A stretch of DNA of 64,000 nucleotides from Rheinheimera sp. A13L (GCF_000217935.1 NZ_AFHI01000010.1:1-64000); one strand, 5' to 3'; shown: positions 47,036 to 56,024, counted from the stretch's first letter. Translations and numbers: made by a program. Notes: generated by a model not told the origin, from the sequence alone.

Positions 47036-47870
47036 TTTGGTTTAGGCGGATGGCCTCTGCTTCAATAACGATTTGGCCAGCTTTATATAAAGCACCTATG
47101 GCTTGCTTAAACATCTTTTTACTGACACCAAACTCACCGTAAATTTGCTCCGGCGTGCTTTTATCCGATATCGGCAAGCTGCCGCCTTTGTGCTTTAGGC
47201 GCTCTAAAATCACATCAGTAAAAGCCTGAGCTTTTTCATAACCAGGTTTGTCCAGCATCAGATCAATACGGAAGTCGTCACGCATTTTCTGCACATAAGC
47301 TGTGCCTTTGTAGCCGATACGCAGGGGTTTAAATACCTGATTTTTATACAATAAGCCCCAGTGCTGATGATCCACTACTACTTTGTAGCCAAGATCAGTC
47401 TGAGACGCGACATAAAACTGTACTTCATCGCCTGGTTGATAATCCGGCGTGTCTTTGCCTATGTATCTGTCCAGCTTGGCTGAGGCGACAATGCGGTTAC
47501 TTTTATCAACATAACAGTACACCAGATAATATTTATCCAGTTGCATCGGAATTTGTTGTTCGCTAAAAGGCACCAGTAAGTCTTTTTTCAGACCCCAGTT
47601 TAAAAAGGCACCTACTTTGGTGATAGCTACAGCTTTGAGCTGTGCAACCTGACCGACCATCACATAAGGTTTTTCTGTAGTGGCAATCAGCTGATCTTCA
47701 GAGTCCAGATACAGCAGTACTTCAAGCACTGTACCAATCTCTGTGCCAGCAGGCACATAACGTTTAGGTAATAAAATATCACCCCAGCTTAAGCCATCTA
47801 AGTAAACGCCAAATTCGACCTGCTTTTTGACGGCCAGTTTGTTCAGTTTGCCTAAAGCGAGTTGGGTCAT
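47022..47870 (-). CDS. CvfB-like S1/OB-fold RNA-binding protein
   Basis: 282 residues from ATG 47870 (CGGAG seven bases upstream). Successive S1-like/OB domains (VEFGVYLDGLSWGDILLP, GAFLNWGLKKDLLVPFSEQ) and a C-terminal winged-helix (GEFGVSKKMFKQAIGALYKAG) match the CvfB family, known in Staphylococcus as a virulence-related RNA-binding regulator. The frame extends upstream to 48017 but overlaps yaeQ and lacks homology there. The last codons and stop come from a family B repeat. Confidence 0.85.
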   Translation of the reverse strand: MTQLALGKLNKLAVKKQVEFGVYLDGLSWGDILLPKRYVPAGTEIGTVLEVLLYLDSEDQLIATTEKPYVMVGQVAQLKAVAITKVGAFLNWGLKKDLLVPFSEQQIPMQLDKYYLVYCYVDKSNRIVASAKLDRYIGKDTPDYQPGDEVQFYVASQTDLGYKVVVDHQHWGLLYKNQVFKPLRIGYKGTAYVQKMRDDFRIDLMLDKPGYEKAQAFTDVILERLKHKGGSLPISDKSTPEQIYGEFGVSKKMFKQAIGALYKAGQIVIEAEAIRLNQTQSN

Positions 47871-47874
47871 GTGA

Positions 47875-48441
47875 TTACTCCGATGCCAGCAAGGCTGGGG
47901 TTGACTGTTGAATAAATTGTAGTTGGACCTGTACGCTTTGGGCTGAATTGCCAAACCAGATCTGGCCTTCATTAATAGTGCATTGTAGCTGCATGCTTCT
48001 GTCGCATAATTTCGCAAGCTCTGCTGTATCCGCAGGAGACACCGCTACTATGGTCAGGTTTTTTAACTGACTCAACGCTTTTTGCTCCGAGCTGTACCAT
48101 TTATCGACAGCAGTACCGCCGTAAGCGAGCAGTAACAATTGTTGAGTTTTATGACTGGCGCGGCGTAAACGTTTTTCTTCCGGCAAACCCAGCTCAACCC
48201 AGAGCTGATAATCACCTGTCAGATTTTGGCGATACAAAGCCCCTTCATCCTCATCAGAAATACCTTTACCAAAGCTCAAATCTTCATGGGCACACAAGGC
48301 AAAAGCCAACAAACGTAACATCATACGCTCTGTGGTTTCAGAAGGGTGCTGGGCAAGTGTCAGGTTATAGTCCTGATAATGATGGCGTGACATATCCGCC
48401 ACAGCAAGGCTTGCTTTAAAAATGGTCGCCTTTAAGGCCAT
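47875..48441 (-). CDS. yaeQ: YaeQ family protein
   Basis: 188 residues from ATG 48441, closely resembling E. coli YaeQ throughout (MALKATIFKASLAVADMSRHHY..., HPSETTERMMLRLLAFAL, LWVELGLPEEKRLRRAS). The fold is PD-(D/E)XK-like; the family was linked to RfaH-independent transcription of toxin genes but function is unclear. It runs directly into the CvfB-like gene (4 bp gap), so they are probably one transcription unit. Confidence 0.9.
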   Translation of the reverse strand: MALKATIFKASLAVADMSRHHYQDYNLTLAQHPSETTERMMLRLLAFALCAHEDLSFGKGISDEDEGALYRQNLTGDYQLWVELGLPEEKRLRRASHKTQQLLLLAYGGTAVDKWYSSEQKALSQLKNLTIVAVSPADTAELAKLCDRSMQLQCTINEGQIWFGNSAQSVQVQLQFIQQSTPALLASE

Positions 48442-48531
48442 AACAAATCCGCAGTACAAATCAAAAGGGCGCTAGTGTACCTTGTTCGTCGGAATAATGC
48501 AGCTTGTGTGAATAGCCTGAGGTGAAGCTGC

Positions 48532-48732
48532 TCAGGCTTGCAGTTGATGCTGCAGTTTTTGCCGCAGTGCTATACGGTTCCAGGCTTTTTCATGAAAGAA
48601 GTAAGCGACAGTATTGATCGCAGGCTCTATAGTCGCGACTAAACCACCCACCAGCAAATCACCAGTTAACAGGTAAGCTACGCTAAAAGCCACAGTAAAA
48701 TGCAGCACGGCAAAAGTCATTGTTTTTAACAT
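48532..48732 (-). CDS. DUF2061 small membrane protein
   Basis: 66 residues with two hydrophobic helices (residues 2-22 and 26-45) and AFSVAYLLTGDLLVGGLVATIEPAINT, which is the DUF2061 signature. GGAG lies 7 bases before the ATG. Function unknown. Confidence 0.85.
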   Translation of the reverse strand: MLKTMTFAVLHFTVAFSVAYLLTGDLLVGGLVATIEPAINTVAYFFHEKAWNRIALRQKLQHQLQA

Positions 48733-48883
48733 GGTATGGCTCCAAAGATCTGAATGTTCATCAAGCTTAGCTTGCTGTACTTGGCATCGAAAACGAATTA
48801 ATCCAATCGCCGTTATCGTTTTTTATGTTCAACCGATCTTAAAACCACAGGTATGCGTATTAAAGCAGTAACAGGAGCATAAA

Positions 48884-49252
48884 ATGAAATCACTTGAAGT
48901 TTTTTACGATGGCGGCTGCCCTTTGTGCCGACGGGAAATTGCTTATTTTCGTGCTTTGAAAAGCCGGGTGCCTGTGATCTGGCTGGATTTAACCGATTTA
49001 AATGCAGAGCTGCCAACAGAGCTGGACAGATGTAGCGCGCTGCAACGCATGCATGTACGGGTTGACGGACAGAGCTATTACAAAGGGGCAGCTGCTTTTG
49101 CCATGCTCTGGTCGCAGTTTGCGTATTGGCGTATGCTGGGGCTGTTTTTAAGAATTCCGCCCTTTACCTGCTGCGCTGACTGGCTTTATCGCATTTTTTT
49201 GAAGATAAGACCGCATCTTCAGCGCTGGGTACGAACACAGGAGAAACCCTGA
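48884..49252 (+). CDS. DCC-family (DUF393) thiol-disulfide oxidoreductase-like protein
   Basis: 122 residues; the DCC motif is VFYDGGCPLCRREIAYF near the N-terminus (CxxC in a thioredoxin-like setting). Predicted thiol-disulfide chemistry, substrate unknown. Overlaps the next gene by 1 bp (TGATG). Confidence 0.85.
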   Translation: MKSLEVFYDGGCPLCRREIAYFRALKSRVPVIWLDLTDLNAELPTELDRCSALQRMHVRVDGQSYYKGAAAFAMLWSQFAYWRMLGLFLRIPPFTCCADWLYRIFLKIRPHLQRWVRTQEKP

Positions 49253-49551
49253 TGGGGTTAGATTGTCGTGAACTTTTGGATGTCAAAGAGTATGAGTTTT
49301 TAATCAACTGGTTTATGCGTCAGCAAAAGCAGCACCAGTTGGCTGAATTGAACGAACCATACAGTTATGATGGCTATTCTTTGTATGATCAAAAAGTGAA
49401 TCAGCTGATTGCTGAAGCCAGCATCGCCTTTGTAGAGACGTTCCAGCGGGAAGCACCAGCTTTGGTTTTTACTAATTTATTTCATTTGGCTGAGCTTGAA
49501 TTGCAGGGCAAACGTGATCGATTGATCAAAGCGCCAAAAAGGCTTCAATAG
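49252..49551 (+). CDS. Small protein coupled to the DCC-family gene, unknown
   Basis: 99 residues, acidic/basic mixed, largely helical in appearance (EYEFLINWFMRQQKQHQ), no membrane segment or known motif. Its ATG overlaps the DCC-family stop, so it is very probably expressed and functionally linked. I do not recognise the family. Confidence 0.65.
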   Translation: MGLDCRELLDVKEYEFLINWFMRQQKQHQLAELNEPYSYDGYSLYDQKVNQLIAEASIAFVETFQREAPALVFTNLFHLAELELQGKRDRLIKAPKRLQ

Positions 49552-49562
49552 GTGTATGCAAT

Positions 49563-49588
49563 AAAAAACCACCGCTCGGTGGTTTTTT
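49563..49588. terminator. Bidirectional terminator
   Basis: A6, stem CCACCG/CGGTGG with loop CT, T6; 12 bp after the plus-strand gene and 18 bp beyond the yejM stop on the minus strand. Confidence 0.9.
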
Positions 49589-49605
49589 AAAGCCTTGTTT
49601 TGCAG

Positions 49606-51114
49606 CTACTGCTGTTGCACCCGTTTTAATGCGTCGGTCAACTGAGGGATATCCAGTTTTTCATTCAGTGGTACCAGAGTACCTGCAGACCAAACACTGT
49701 AACTGCCATCATCCCGCACTAAAATCATTTTGTCCTTTTTAAAACTGACCATCTGGTGAGGTAATAAATTCAGCTTTGGATAAGCAGAAGGTGTAAACCA
49801 GTTATCACCAGGCCAGTTGCTGTGGCAGCCAAGTTGGGCCAACAGAGTAGGGATCAGATCCAGATGTTGGGTCACTGTATTGGATATAGCCCTATGCAAA
49901 GCAGGCCAACGGCTGTAAAGCTGAGCTGGTGCCAGGTCAAATTGTGAATCTCTGGCCTGCAGAGTCAGCACCAGTAGCTGTTGCCCTTGATCTGGCTGAG
50001 TTAAGTCTGCTGCTAAATCGCTGCTGAACTTGATCTGCAATGGCGCCGCTGCATCCGGGCTTAAAGCTAACCAGGGCAGTAGTTGTTGGAATTGTGCGTC
50101 ACTGGCGCTGATGCTCAGTTGTCCTGCTGGCAATTGCTCCATCCAGACCGGAGCTTGCTGTAAAGTAACATCCATGTCTTTATTCAGCTGCATGCTGCCA
50201 TAGAGTAAATTCAGCAAGGCACTGGGGGCTTCAACAGGCGCAAAATGCAGCGGGTGTGCTTTGAAGTTGTGTTGTTCCAAAAGTGCTGTATCAGAAGCAG
50301 ATAAAGCGGGCACAATCAGTACTGTAACGGCTTCAGTCTGTTGATTGACGCATTGCAGAGTTTCGGGTTCACGCCAGTTGGTCGGGCGTTGCAACTGCTC
50401 TGCTTTGGTTTCCTGTAAACGGGATAAATCCAGCACATTGTATTTGGCTAAAAAAGTATTGGCTGTCGCAGGATAAGTAAAAGGCAACACATTGTCTTGT
50501 TTCAGCACATCCAGATCCAGTTGAGCATCAGCCCAAATATGTAAGCTGTGACTGGTGACAAAACAACCTAAAAACAGATAAAGCGCGGGTTGACCTAAAC
50601 CAGAGGCCTGCAGTCGTGGCACCTTTTTCCAGCATAAGTTACTCAGCACTAACTCTATCGCCAGCAATAAAGCAGCCACTACAGAGGTGATCAGAATAAA
50701 ATTACGCAGATTAGTCACCACCTGCTGGCGTAATAAATCTATGGTTTGTTCGCTGGAGGCGCTGCCGACATGGTAACCAAGGGCCTGATAGACATAAGCG
50801 TCAAAAATTAACGCGACCAGGCCTAAGGTGGCTAAAGCTGCGGCTATACCCCGCACATGGCGCTGGTATGGAAAAATAAGAGTGACAGGGAATATCGTCA
50901 GAATAAAAAACAAAAAACATAAAAAGGCGGTGTGGCCCAGCCAGTTGGTTACCAGATACAACCAGCCGGTGATGCTTTGTGGCAAAGGTTCTGCCCACCA
51001 GTAGGCTGATGTGATCACCAGCGCCAGCAGGATATTAAAAAAAGTAAACCAGTGACCCCAGTTCAGCAGGCGGTTTACTTTATTGACCAATGACAGGTTT
51101 TGTTCCAGCACCAT
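49606..51114 (-). CDS. yejM: YejM/PbgA-like inner-membrane protein with degenerate periplasmic domain
   Basis: 502 residues from ATG 51114. The N-terminal DUF3413 region has five membrane helices (about 20-40, 60-90, 100-120, 145-170 and one more), as in E. coli YejM, which controls LPS synthesis through LapB/FtsH. The periplasmic sulfatase-like domain is shorter than in E. coli (586 aa in total) and lacks the canonical metal-site start IDSWR, replaced by LIVPALSAS; the tail (HLDLIPTLLAQLG, LVRDDGSYSVW) still matches. Regulation of LPS does not require sulfatase activity, so it may still function. Directly follows yejL. Confidence 0.82.
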   Translation of the reverse strand: MVLEQNLSLVNKVNRLLNWGHWFTFFNILLALVITSAYWWAEPLPQSITGWLYLVTNWLGHTAFLCFLFFILTIFPVTLIFPYQRHVRGIAAALATLGLVALIFDAYVYQALGYHVGSASSEQTIDLLRQQVVTNLRNFILITSVVAALLLAIELVLSNLCWKKVPRLQASGLGQPALYLFLGCFVTSHSLHIWADAQLDLDVLKQDNVLPFTYPATANTFLAKYNVLDLSRLQETKAEQLQRPTNWREPETLQCVNQQTEAVTVLIVPALSASDTALLEQHNFKAHPLHFAPVEAPSALLNLLYGSMQLNKDMDVTLQQAPVWMEQLPAGQLSISASDAQFQQLLPWLALSPDAAAPLQIKFSSDLAADLTQPDQGQQLLVLTLQARDSQFDLAPAQLYSRWPALHRAISNTVTQHLDLIPTLLAQLGCHSNWPGDNWFTPSAYPKLNLLPHQMVSFKKDKMILVRDDGSYSVWSAGTLVPLNEKLDIPQLTDALKRVQQQ

Positions 51115-51118
51115 AAAG

Positions 51119-51343
51119 TTATTGTTTCTTGCTGTTGACGGCGTCTTTGAGCGCCTGACCAAAATGAGTCACCACATCCATACGCTGAGCAGCAGGAACA
51201 CTGGTATTGATAATATGACTGATGGTATTGCCTAAACACATCAGGCTTAATTCCGTCGTCGCATCCTCTGCACGTAATTGCTCCAGCAGAGTGTTAACGA
51301 TCTTTTCAATTTGGTCGGTCGAATACTTTGATACAATAGGCAT
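51119..51343 (-). CDS. yejL: YejL family protein
   Basis: 74 residues from ATG 51343, matching E. coli YejL (MPIVSKYSTDQIEKIVNTLLEQL, LSLMCLGNTISHIINTS, AQR). Small soluble helical protein of unknown function, always paired with yejM. The frame extends to 51442 but upstream residues overlap the yejK promoter on the other strand. The yejM start lies 5 bp after the stop. Confidence 0.92.
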   Translation of the reverse strand: MPIVSKYSTDQIEKIVNTLLEQLRAEDATTELSLMCLGNTISHIINTSVPAAQRMDVVTHFGQALKDAVNSKKQ

Positions 51344-51414
51344 GAAGGTCTCTGCTCGAAATAAAATGGAACAGCGGGGAATACTAGCAGAATTAGCTGA
51401 GAACAGGAAAATAT

Positions 51415-52449
51415 ATGTCCGTCGATGTGTTGCATCTGGCAATAAATTTTATCGAAAGTACTGAAAGTGAGCAGTTGCAGGCGCAATTTCGTCAGGAGTT
51501 GGTGCCGGTATCGCAATCTGTGGCGCATTTAATCGAGCAACTGCATTTAGCCTATAACGGCAAACCAGCCAAGGGCTATGCAACTTTTGCCGACGACTTA
51601 CAGGACAGAATGGCGCTGCCTTTAGCAGAGTGGCAAGCGCAGGAACGCAGTTTTCTGCAGCTGGCAGAACAAGCCACCAGTCAGTTGGTGGTGCAATTGG
51701 TACAGCATCAAATTCAGGAAACCGGCTATTTTATGCTCTGTCATTATCGGTATCTGGCGACGGAATATGTGTTGGTGACTTTATTAGGCAGTAAAGATCA
51801 CTTCAGTGTGACACCGGATTTATTACTTTCCACCGATCAGCATCTGGATATAGCCCGGATGCAGCTGGCAGCTCGTATTGATTTAACCGAATACCAAACC
51901 AGCCCAGAGCAAAACAAGTACATTTCCTTTATTCGTGGCAGAGCAGGACGTAAAGTCGCTGACTTCTTCCTCGACTTTTTAGGTTGTGCTGAGGGCATGG
52001 TCGCTAAAGAGCAAAGCAAAGTGGTGTTGGCTTCTGTTGAAGAGTATTTATCGGCCTCTGATTACGATGCCAGCGAAAAGTCGGCAGTGCGTAAACAAGT
52101 TTATGAGTACTGTGAAGAACAAACCAAACAAGGCCTGGATGTGCATTTACAGGAACTCTCGGCCACGATCGACAGCAGTGACGCCCGCGCTTTTACTGAT
52201 TACTGCGCAGAGCAGAATATTGAAGTACCTGACCAATTCCCGGTTGATGTCAAAGAGTTAAAAACCCTGGTGAAGTTTTCAGGTGCTGGTGGTGGCGTCA
52301 GTATCAGCTTTGAACAAAAGCATTTAGGCGAACGTATCCGCTACGATATAGAAAAAGATCTGCTGATTATTCAGGGTGTGCCGCCGAACTTAAAAGATCA
52401 GCTGCAACGCTTTTTAAAAGGTTTTTCCAGCTTTGATAACAAAGGCTAA
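51415..52449 (+). CDS. yejK: YejK/NdpA nucleoid-associated protein
   Basis: 344 residues, close to the 335-345 of the NdpA family. N-terminus VLHLAINFIESTESEQL and SFIRGRAGRKVADFFLDFLGC are typical. Associates with the nucleoid in E. coli; its biochemical role is unclear. Divergent from yejL across 71 bp. Confidence 0.92.
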   Translation: MSVDVLHLAINFIESTESEQLQAQFRQELVPVSQSVAHLIEQLHLAYNGKPAKGYATFADDLQDRMALPLAEWQAQERSFLQLAEQATSQLVVQLVQHQIQETGYFMLCHYRYLATEYVLVTLLGSKDHFSVTPDLLLSTDQHLDIARMQLAARIDLTEYQTSPEQNKYISFIRGRAGRKVADFFLDFLGCAEGMVAKEQSKVVLASVEEYLSASDYDASEKSAVRKQVYEYCEEQTKQGLDVHLQELSATIDSSDARAFTDYCAEQNIEVPDQFPVDVKELKTLVKFSGAGGGVSISFEQKHLGERIRYDIEKDLLIIQGVPPNLKDQLQRFLKGFSSFDNKG

Positions 52450-52467
52450 AACGCCAGCCGAAAAATG

Positions 52468-52725
52468 CTAGTCAGTGCCACCACCGCCATCAGAGCCACC
52501 CTCTGATGAGTTGTGGTGGTCAGTATCAAGCTGTTTGTTCTTGTGTACTTCTGTACCGCTGCCCGCCACTATAGTTCCGGTGACACCACCTTCAGTGGTC
52601 TTTTTCTGTTTGATTTCTTTTCTCGGTTTTACCTGCTGGCGTTTTTTATTCAGACGCAGCAACCACAAATTACCCAGCACCAGGCCAAAAATAATAAGCA
52701 GCATCCACCATAGGTTTAGGGTCAT
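52468..52725 (-). CDS. DUF2897-like small membrane protein
   Basis: 85 residues: one N-terminal helix (WWMLLIIFGLVLGNLWLL) and a long charged, glycine-rich tail (VTGTIVAGSGTE ... GGGGTD). The N-terminus resembles DUF2897. It converges on yejK and is the downstream member of the M15-dapE-yffB operon (3-bp gap). Function unknown. Confidence 0.65.
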   Translation of the reverse strand: MTLNLWWMLLIIFGLVLGNLWLLRLNKKRQQVKPRKEIKQKKTTEGGVTGTIVAGSGTEVHKNKQLDTDHHNSSEGGSDGGGGTD

Positions 52726-52727
52726 AT

Positions 52728-53402
52728 TTAATCCTTACAAATAGTGCAGACATAACGCTGAAAAATCAGCGGCAGATGTTCAAGCAACAATGCTTTATCC
52801 GGCAGTTCACTTTGAGTTATAGCTTGAGCCAGCATGTTGTGCTCAAAGGACTTTAAATAACCCTCGGCCAAAGGACGATAGCTTAAATGCCAGGCCTCTT
52901 TTGCTACGCCGCCTTGATCGTATAAATAAGGCCGGAAAAAGCCAAAGTCGGCAGCACGTTGCTGCAGCCACTGATCCAAAGCATAAAAAGGACCACCTGG
53001 TTGATACTCTGCATCCAGTAATTGCACCTGATAATCAGCCGCTACTGCTGCCTTGTCAAATACATCCAGATCCGTGCCCCAATGATGGCGGCTGGCGCCG
53101 GGCAAAGCAGAGTACAATAAAATAGCTTCCACTTTGGCAAAGCCAGTTAAGCTATGGATATCAACCTGTTGCTGTGCTTTATTGTAGACAGGGCGCTGAC
53201 CTGTATATTTAGCTGTCCAAATTCTCGCCTGCTGGGCAAAAGAGCGGTACGACGAAACCAAGGCCAATTCGATGCCATCCAAAGCCGCAGCCTGTTGCAT
53301 CTGCAGATAAGCTGCTTTGACTTGTGGCATTAATCGATGCTTCAGCTCCAGTTCGACCAGAGCTGATTCGTCAAAGCCTGTCAGAAGCTTAGCTACATTC
53401 AT
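52728..53402 (-). CDS. M15-family D-Ala-D-Ala carboxypeptidase-like protein
   Basis: 224 residues; VanY-type zinc peptidase fold with [13 protein letters not shown] (His and Asp ligands) and EAWHLSY (Glu general base and His ligand). No signal peptide is evident, so a cytoplasmic or unusually exported role in peptidoglycan or peptide hydrolysis is possible. It overlaps dapE by 4 bp on the same strand. Confidence 0.85.
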   Translation of the reverse strand: MNVAKLLTGFDESALVELELKHRLMPQVKAAYLQMQQAAALDGIELALVSSYRSFAQQARIWTAKYTGQRPVYNKAQQQVDIHSLTGFAKVEAILLYSALPGASRHHWGTDLDVFDKAAVAADYQVQLLDAEYQPGGPFYALDQWLQQRAADFGFFRPYLYDQGGVAKEAWHLSYRPLAEGYLKSFEHNMLAQAITQSELPDKALLLEHLPLIFQRYVCTICKD

Positions 53403-54532
53403 TTGGCGACCAGATGCTGCAATATATGCTGATACATATCGGCTAAAGGTTCCAAATCAGCCACTGCCACGCATTCGTTTATTTTATGAATGGTGCCATT
53501 ACAAGGACCGAGTTCCAGCACCTGAGCGCCTGTAGGCGCGATAAAACGACCATCTGAAGTACCGCCCGAGGTTTCCAGTGATGGTGCAAAGCCTTTTACC
53601 TTGTGCACTGCATGCACAGCGGCAGCCACCAGCTCACCACTGTCGGTCAGGAAAGGCAGGCCATTAAAGACCCAGTCGATACTGTAGTTCAGGCCATGCT
53701 GATCCAAAATCGCCAGAACCCGCTGTTGCAATTGTTCTGCTGTCACTTCAGTGCTGTAACGGAAGTTAAAGGTCAGTTGCACATCGCCAGGCACTACATT
53801 AGTGGCACCGGTGCCAGCATGAATATTGGAGATCTGAAAACTGGTGGCAGGGAAATAAGCATTGCCTTGATCCCAGACGGTTTGTGCTAATTCCGCCAGC
53901 GCAGGAGCTGCTTTATGAATAGGGTTGTCCACCAGGTGTGGATAAGCCACATGGCCCTGAATACCTTTGACCGTCAGATAACCTGTTAAAGAACCGCGAC
54001 GGCCATTTTTAATCACATCGCCCAATTGTTGGCTGCTGGATGGCTCACCCACTAAACACCATGTTATTTTTTCCTGACGGCTTTCCAGTACTTCAATGAC
54101 ACGTTTGGTGCCATTGATAAATGGGCCTTCTTCATCGCTGGTAATTAAAAAGGCAATATCACCAGTAAGCTCCGGATTACTGGCTAAAAAACGCTCTGTC
54201 GCTACCACCATAGCGGCCAGGCTGCCTTTCATATCCGCAGCGCCACGGCCGTATAACATGCCATCACGAATTTCAGGTGCAAATGGCGGGCTGGTCCATT
54301 GATCCAGTGGTCCTGTTGGTACTACGTCTGTATGACCGGCAAAACAAAATAAGGGTTTCCCCTGACCTCTGCGCGCCCATAAATTCAGTGTGTCTTCAAA
54401 AAACATCGACTCAATAGTAAAACCTAAAGCTTCAAGACGTTGTGCCATTAATTGCTGGCAACCGGCATCTTCCGGAGTGACCGACTGGCGGCTGATTAAG
54501 TCTTTGGTCAGATCTAGTACTGCTGTGCTCAT
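53399..54532 (-). CDS. dapE: Succinyl-diaminopimelate desuccinylase
   Basis: Zinc M20 enzyme of lysine/DAP synthesis, 377 residues. Metal site [12 protein letters not shown] and [13 protein letters not shown]; catalytic Glu in SDEEG; dimerisation domain (about 180-290); C-terminal GGTSDGRF. Overlaps the upstream YffB-like gene (ATGA) and the downstream M15 gene by 4 bp each, giving one translationally coupled unit. Confidence 0.96.
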   Translation of the reverse strand: MSTAVLDLTKDLISRQSVTPEDAGCQQLMAQRLEALGFTIESMFFEDTLNLWARRGQGKPLFCFAGHTDVVPTGPLDQWTSPPFAPEIRDGMLYGRGAADMKGSLAAMVVATERFLASNPELTGDIAFLITSDEEGPFINGTKRVIEVLESRQEKITWCLVGEPSSSQQLGDVIKNGRRGSLTGYLTVKGIQGHVAYPHLVDNPIHKAAPALAELAQTVWDQGNAYFPATSFQISNIHAGTGATNVVPGDVQLTFNFRYSTEVTAEQLQQRVLAILDQHGLNYSIDWVFNGLPFLTDSGELVAAAVHAVHKVKGFAPSLETSGGTSDGRFIAPTGAQVLELGPCNGTIHKINECVAVADLEPLADMYQHILQHLVAK

Positions 54533-54882
54533 GCGGAGATCCCAAAAATTGTCTGATAATTTTTTTCTGAAAAACCAAGATGAAAAGCGCCATTGTGCTC
54601 AAGTACGGGTCGCTTTATCAAGGCCGGTTGCGCCAGCATCAGTGCCACGGCTTTTTCAGCCGTCATGTTGTCTTTGTCTGCATCCGGTAAGGCTCTGTAG
54701 GTAGTACCTTTGGTATTGAGCAATTGTTGCCACTGCAACTGCTGCATAAATTCTGCTAAAAGTGCTGCACTGATCCCATCCTGACGATAATCAATATACT
54801 GGTGCGGCAGTTGTTGCAGCTCCAGCCATTTGCGGGCTTTTTTGATAGTGCCACAATTTTTGATGCCATAAATGCGGGTCAT
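54529..54882 (-). CDS. yffB: Spx/MgsR-family protein (YffB-like)
   Basis: 117 residues from ATG 54882. [17 protein letters not shown] holds the single-cysteine ArsC-fold motif; KRPVLEHNG is the C-terminal RP motif. E. coli yffB likewise precedes dapE, so this assignment rests on sequence and order. Glutathione-dependent thiol reductase activity is suspected for the family. The frame runs further upstream (55152) but that stretch belongs to the neighbour. Confidence 0.88.
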   Translation of the reverse strand: MTRIYGIKNCGTIKKARKWLELQQLPHQYIDYRQDGISAALLAEFMQQLQWQQLLNTKGTTYRALPDADKDNMTAEKAVALMLAQPALIKRPVLEHNGAFHLGFSEKNYQTIFGISA

Positions 54883-54895
54883 AAAGCCATAAGTC

Positions 54896-55423
54896 CTAAG
54901 CGCTAACCAATTGAATAGCCAACAAGTCATCCTGTAGCGCCTGATGATAACCTGCACGGCAATGAATACTATGAATTTTGGAGTGGGGGGCAATACGTAA
55001 AAACAACCCGAAGCTCTGACCAGGCTGACTGAGCAGCGCCTTATCGTAATGCAGTAAGGCTTGTCCTGCCTGAACCTTAGTGTGCTCGCCGACCAGCCAG
55101 TGAAACCCCAGGCCCTGTTTATCCTGACAATAAAGTGGAAAATCCAGCACAAGTTTCAATCCGCTGGAGTGGATAAACTGAAGATGTTGGCCTGTCTGAT
55201 TTTTCCGGCTGAACAAGGCTGTAAAGGGGCTGTATAAAGTAGTGCCACGTAATTCAAGCCAAAGCCCGTCGCCCTGTAAGCCTGATACCATCAGGGGATC
55301 TGTACTGTCCATACGGTTGTGGCTGAACGCATCGACCGGACTTCTGATCCGTAACTTTAACTGTGGATCCAGGCTGGTATGCCAGTGCAACAGGCTAAAA
55401 GGGCTGAACATGGGCAAAAACAT
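54896..55423 (-). CDS. Degenerate PTS EIIA-Glc-like protein
   Basis: 175 residues with an almost ungapped match to the sugar-PTS EIIA (Crr) fold: SPVD near residue 28, DPLMVSGLQGDGLWLEL (43-58), SPFTALFS, QHLQFI with His80 at the place of the EIIA accessory histidine, GLGFHWLVGEHTKVQAG (104-120) and QALLHYDKALL. The residue at the phosphorylated-histidine position is Asp94 (LVLDFPL), so it cannot be a normal phosphocarrier. Extends beyond the EIIA core by an N-terminal segment and a 45-residue tail. Member of the yffB-dapE unit, upstream end. ATG at 55423 or 55411; no good ribosome site. Confidence 0.7.
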   Translation of the reverse strand: MFLPMFSPFSLLHWHTSLDPQLKLRIRSPVDAFSHNRMDSTDPLMVSGLQGDGLWLELRGTTLYSPFTALFSRKNQTGQHLQFIHSSGLKLVLDFPLYCQDKQGLGFHWLVGEHTKVQAGQALLHYDKALLSQPGQSFGLFLRIAPHSKIHSIHCRAGYHQALQDDLLAIQLVSA

Positions 55424-55481
55424 TTAAAGGAATATGGCTTGATAGTAACGAAAAAAACAGAATTTGGCGAAGACTTCCTGT

Positions 55482-55508
55482 AAGCCGGATTATTTTTCCG
55501 GCTTTTAG
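55482..55508. terminator. Possible terminator/hairpin in the gap before yfbV
   Basis: AAGCCGG / CCGGCTT stem with a T-rich loop and weak T-run. No gene ends next to it on the plus strand. Confidence 0.4.
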
Positions 55509-55655
55509 TCAGGCGGCAGAACTTGTGCAGAGTAGGGCAGTCAAACAAAATAAGGTATTTCCTGGGTTTGAATATAAAAACGTCATGAAAAGCTGATAAA
55601 CAACAGTCATATTTGATGACAAAACCATGTAAGCCTTATGCATTCTTTGTTACTG

Positions 55656-55678
55656 TTGTCCACAGATTCTGTGGATAA
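55656..55678. other. 23-bp near-palindrome with back-to-back DnaA-box sequences
   Basis: Two 11-bp arms around a single T: TTGTCCACAGA and TCTGTGGATAA. The right arm contains TGTGGATAA, the reverse complement of the consensus DnaA box; the left arm is one base from it. It lies in 600 bp (55424-56024) with no credible gene, AT-rich and with several TTTAACTG-like words. No origin context (no dnaA, gidA or cluster of boxes). Confidence 0.6.
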
Positions 55679-56024
55679 CTTTGTGTGTTGTTATGTTTAA
55701 CTGCTTTAACTGTTTGAATTTAATGGTTAAATACTAATGGCACAAAATTTGTTTAGTTTGGCCTTTAGCAAATAGTTGGGCAAAGGCAGGAAACTGATAG
55801 TTTTCATCTTCAATCTGAAACTTTTGCCGTAAAACATTTGAGCTTTGTTTGTTTCAAAAATGTTGATATTAGCCGTGTTTGATCAGTTAACCAGAGAATA
55901 TTTTAAGGTCAGGCCGATTTTACCTTTAGTTTCAGCCAAAGCTGGACGATAGTAAGTACAGGGGGTAGACTCCGAACGAACGACCTTGTGGTAAATACAC
56001 CCATCATCAAGAGGAGTGCCTGCG

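Noticed and set aside
55600-55760. Replication origin
   Set aside because: Only two DnaA-box-like words, no dnaA, dnaN, gidA/mnmG or clustered boxes; kept only as a palindrome.
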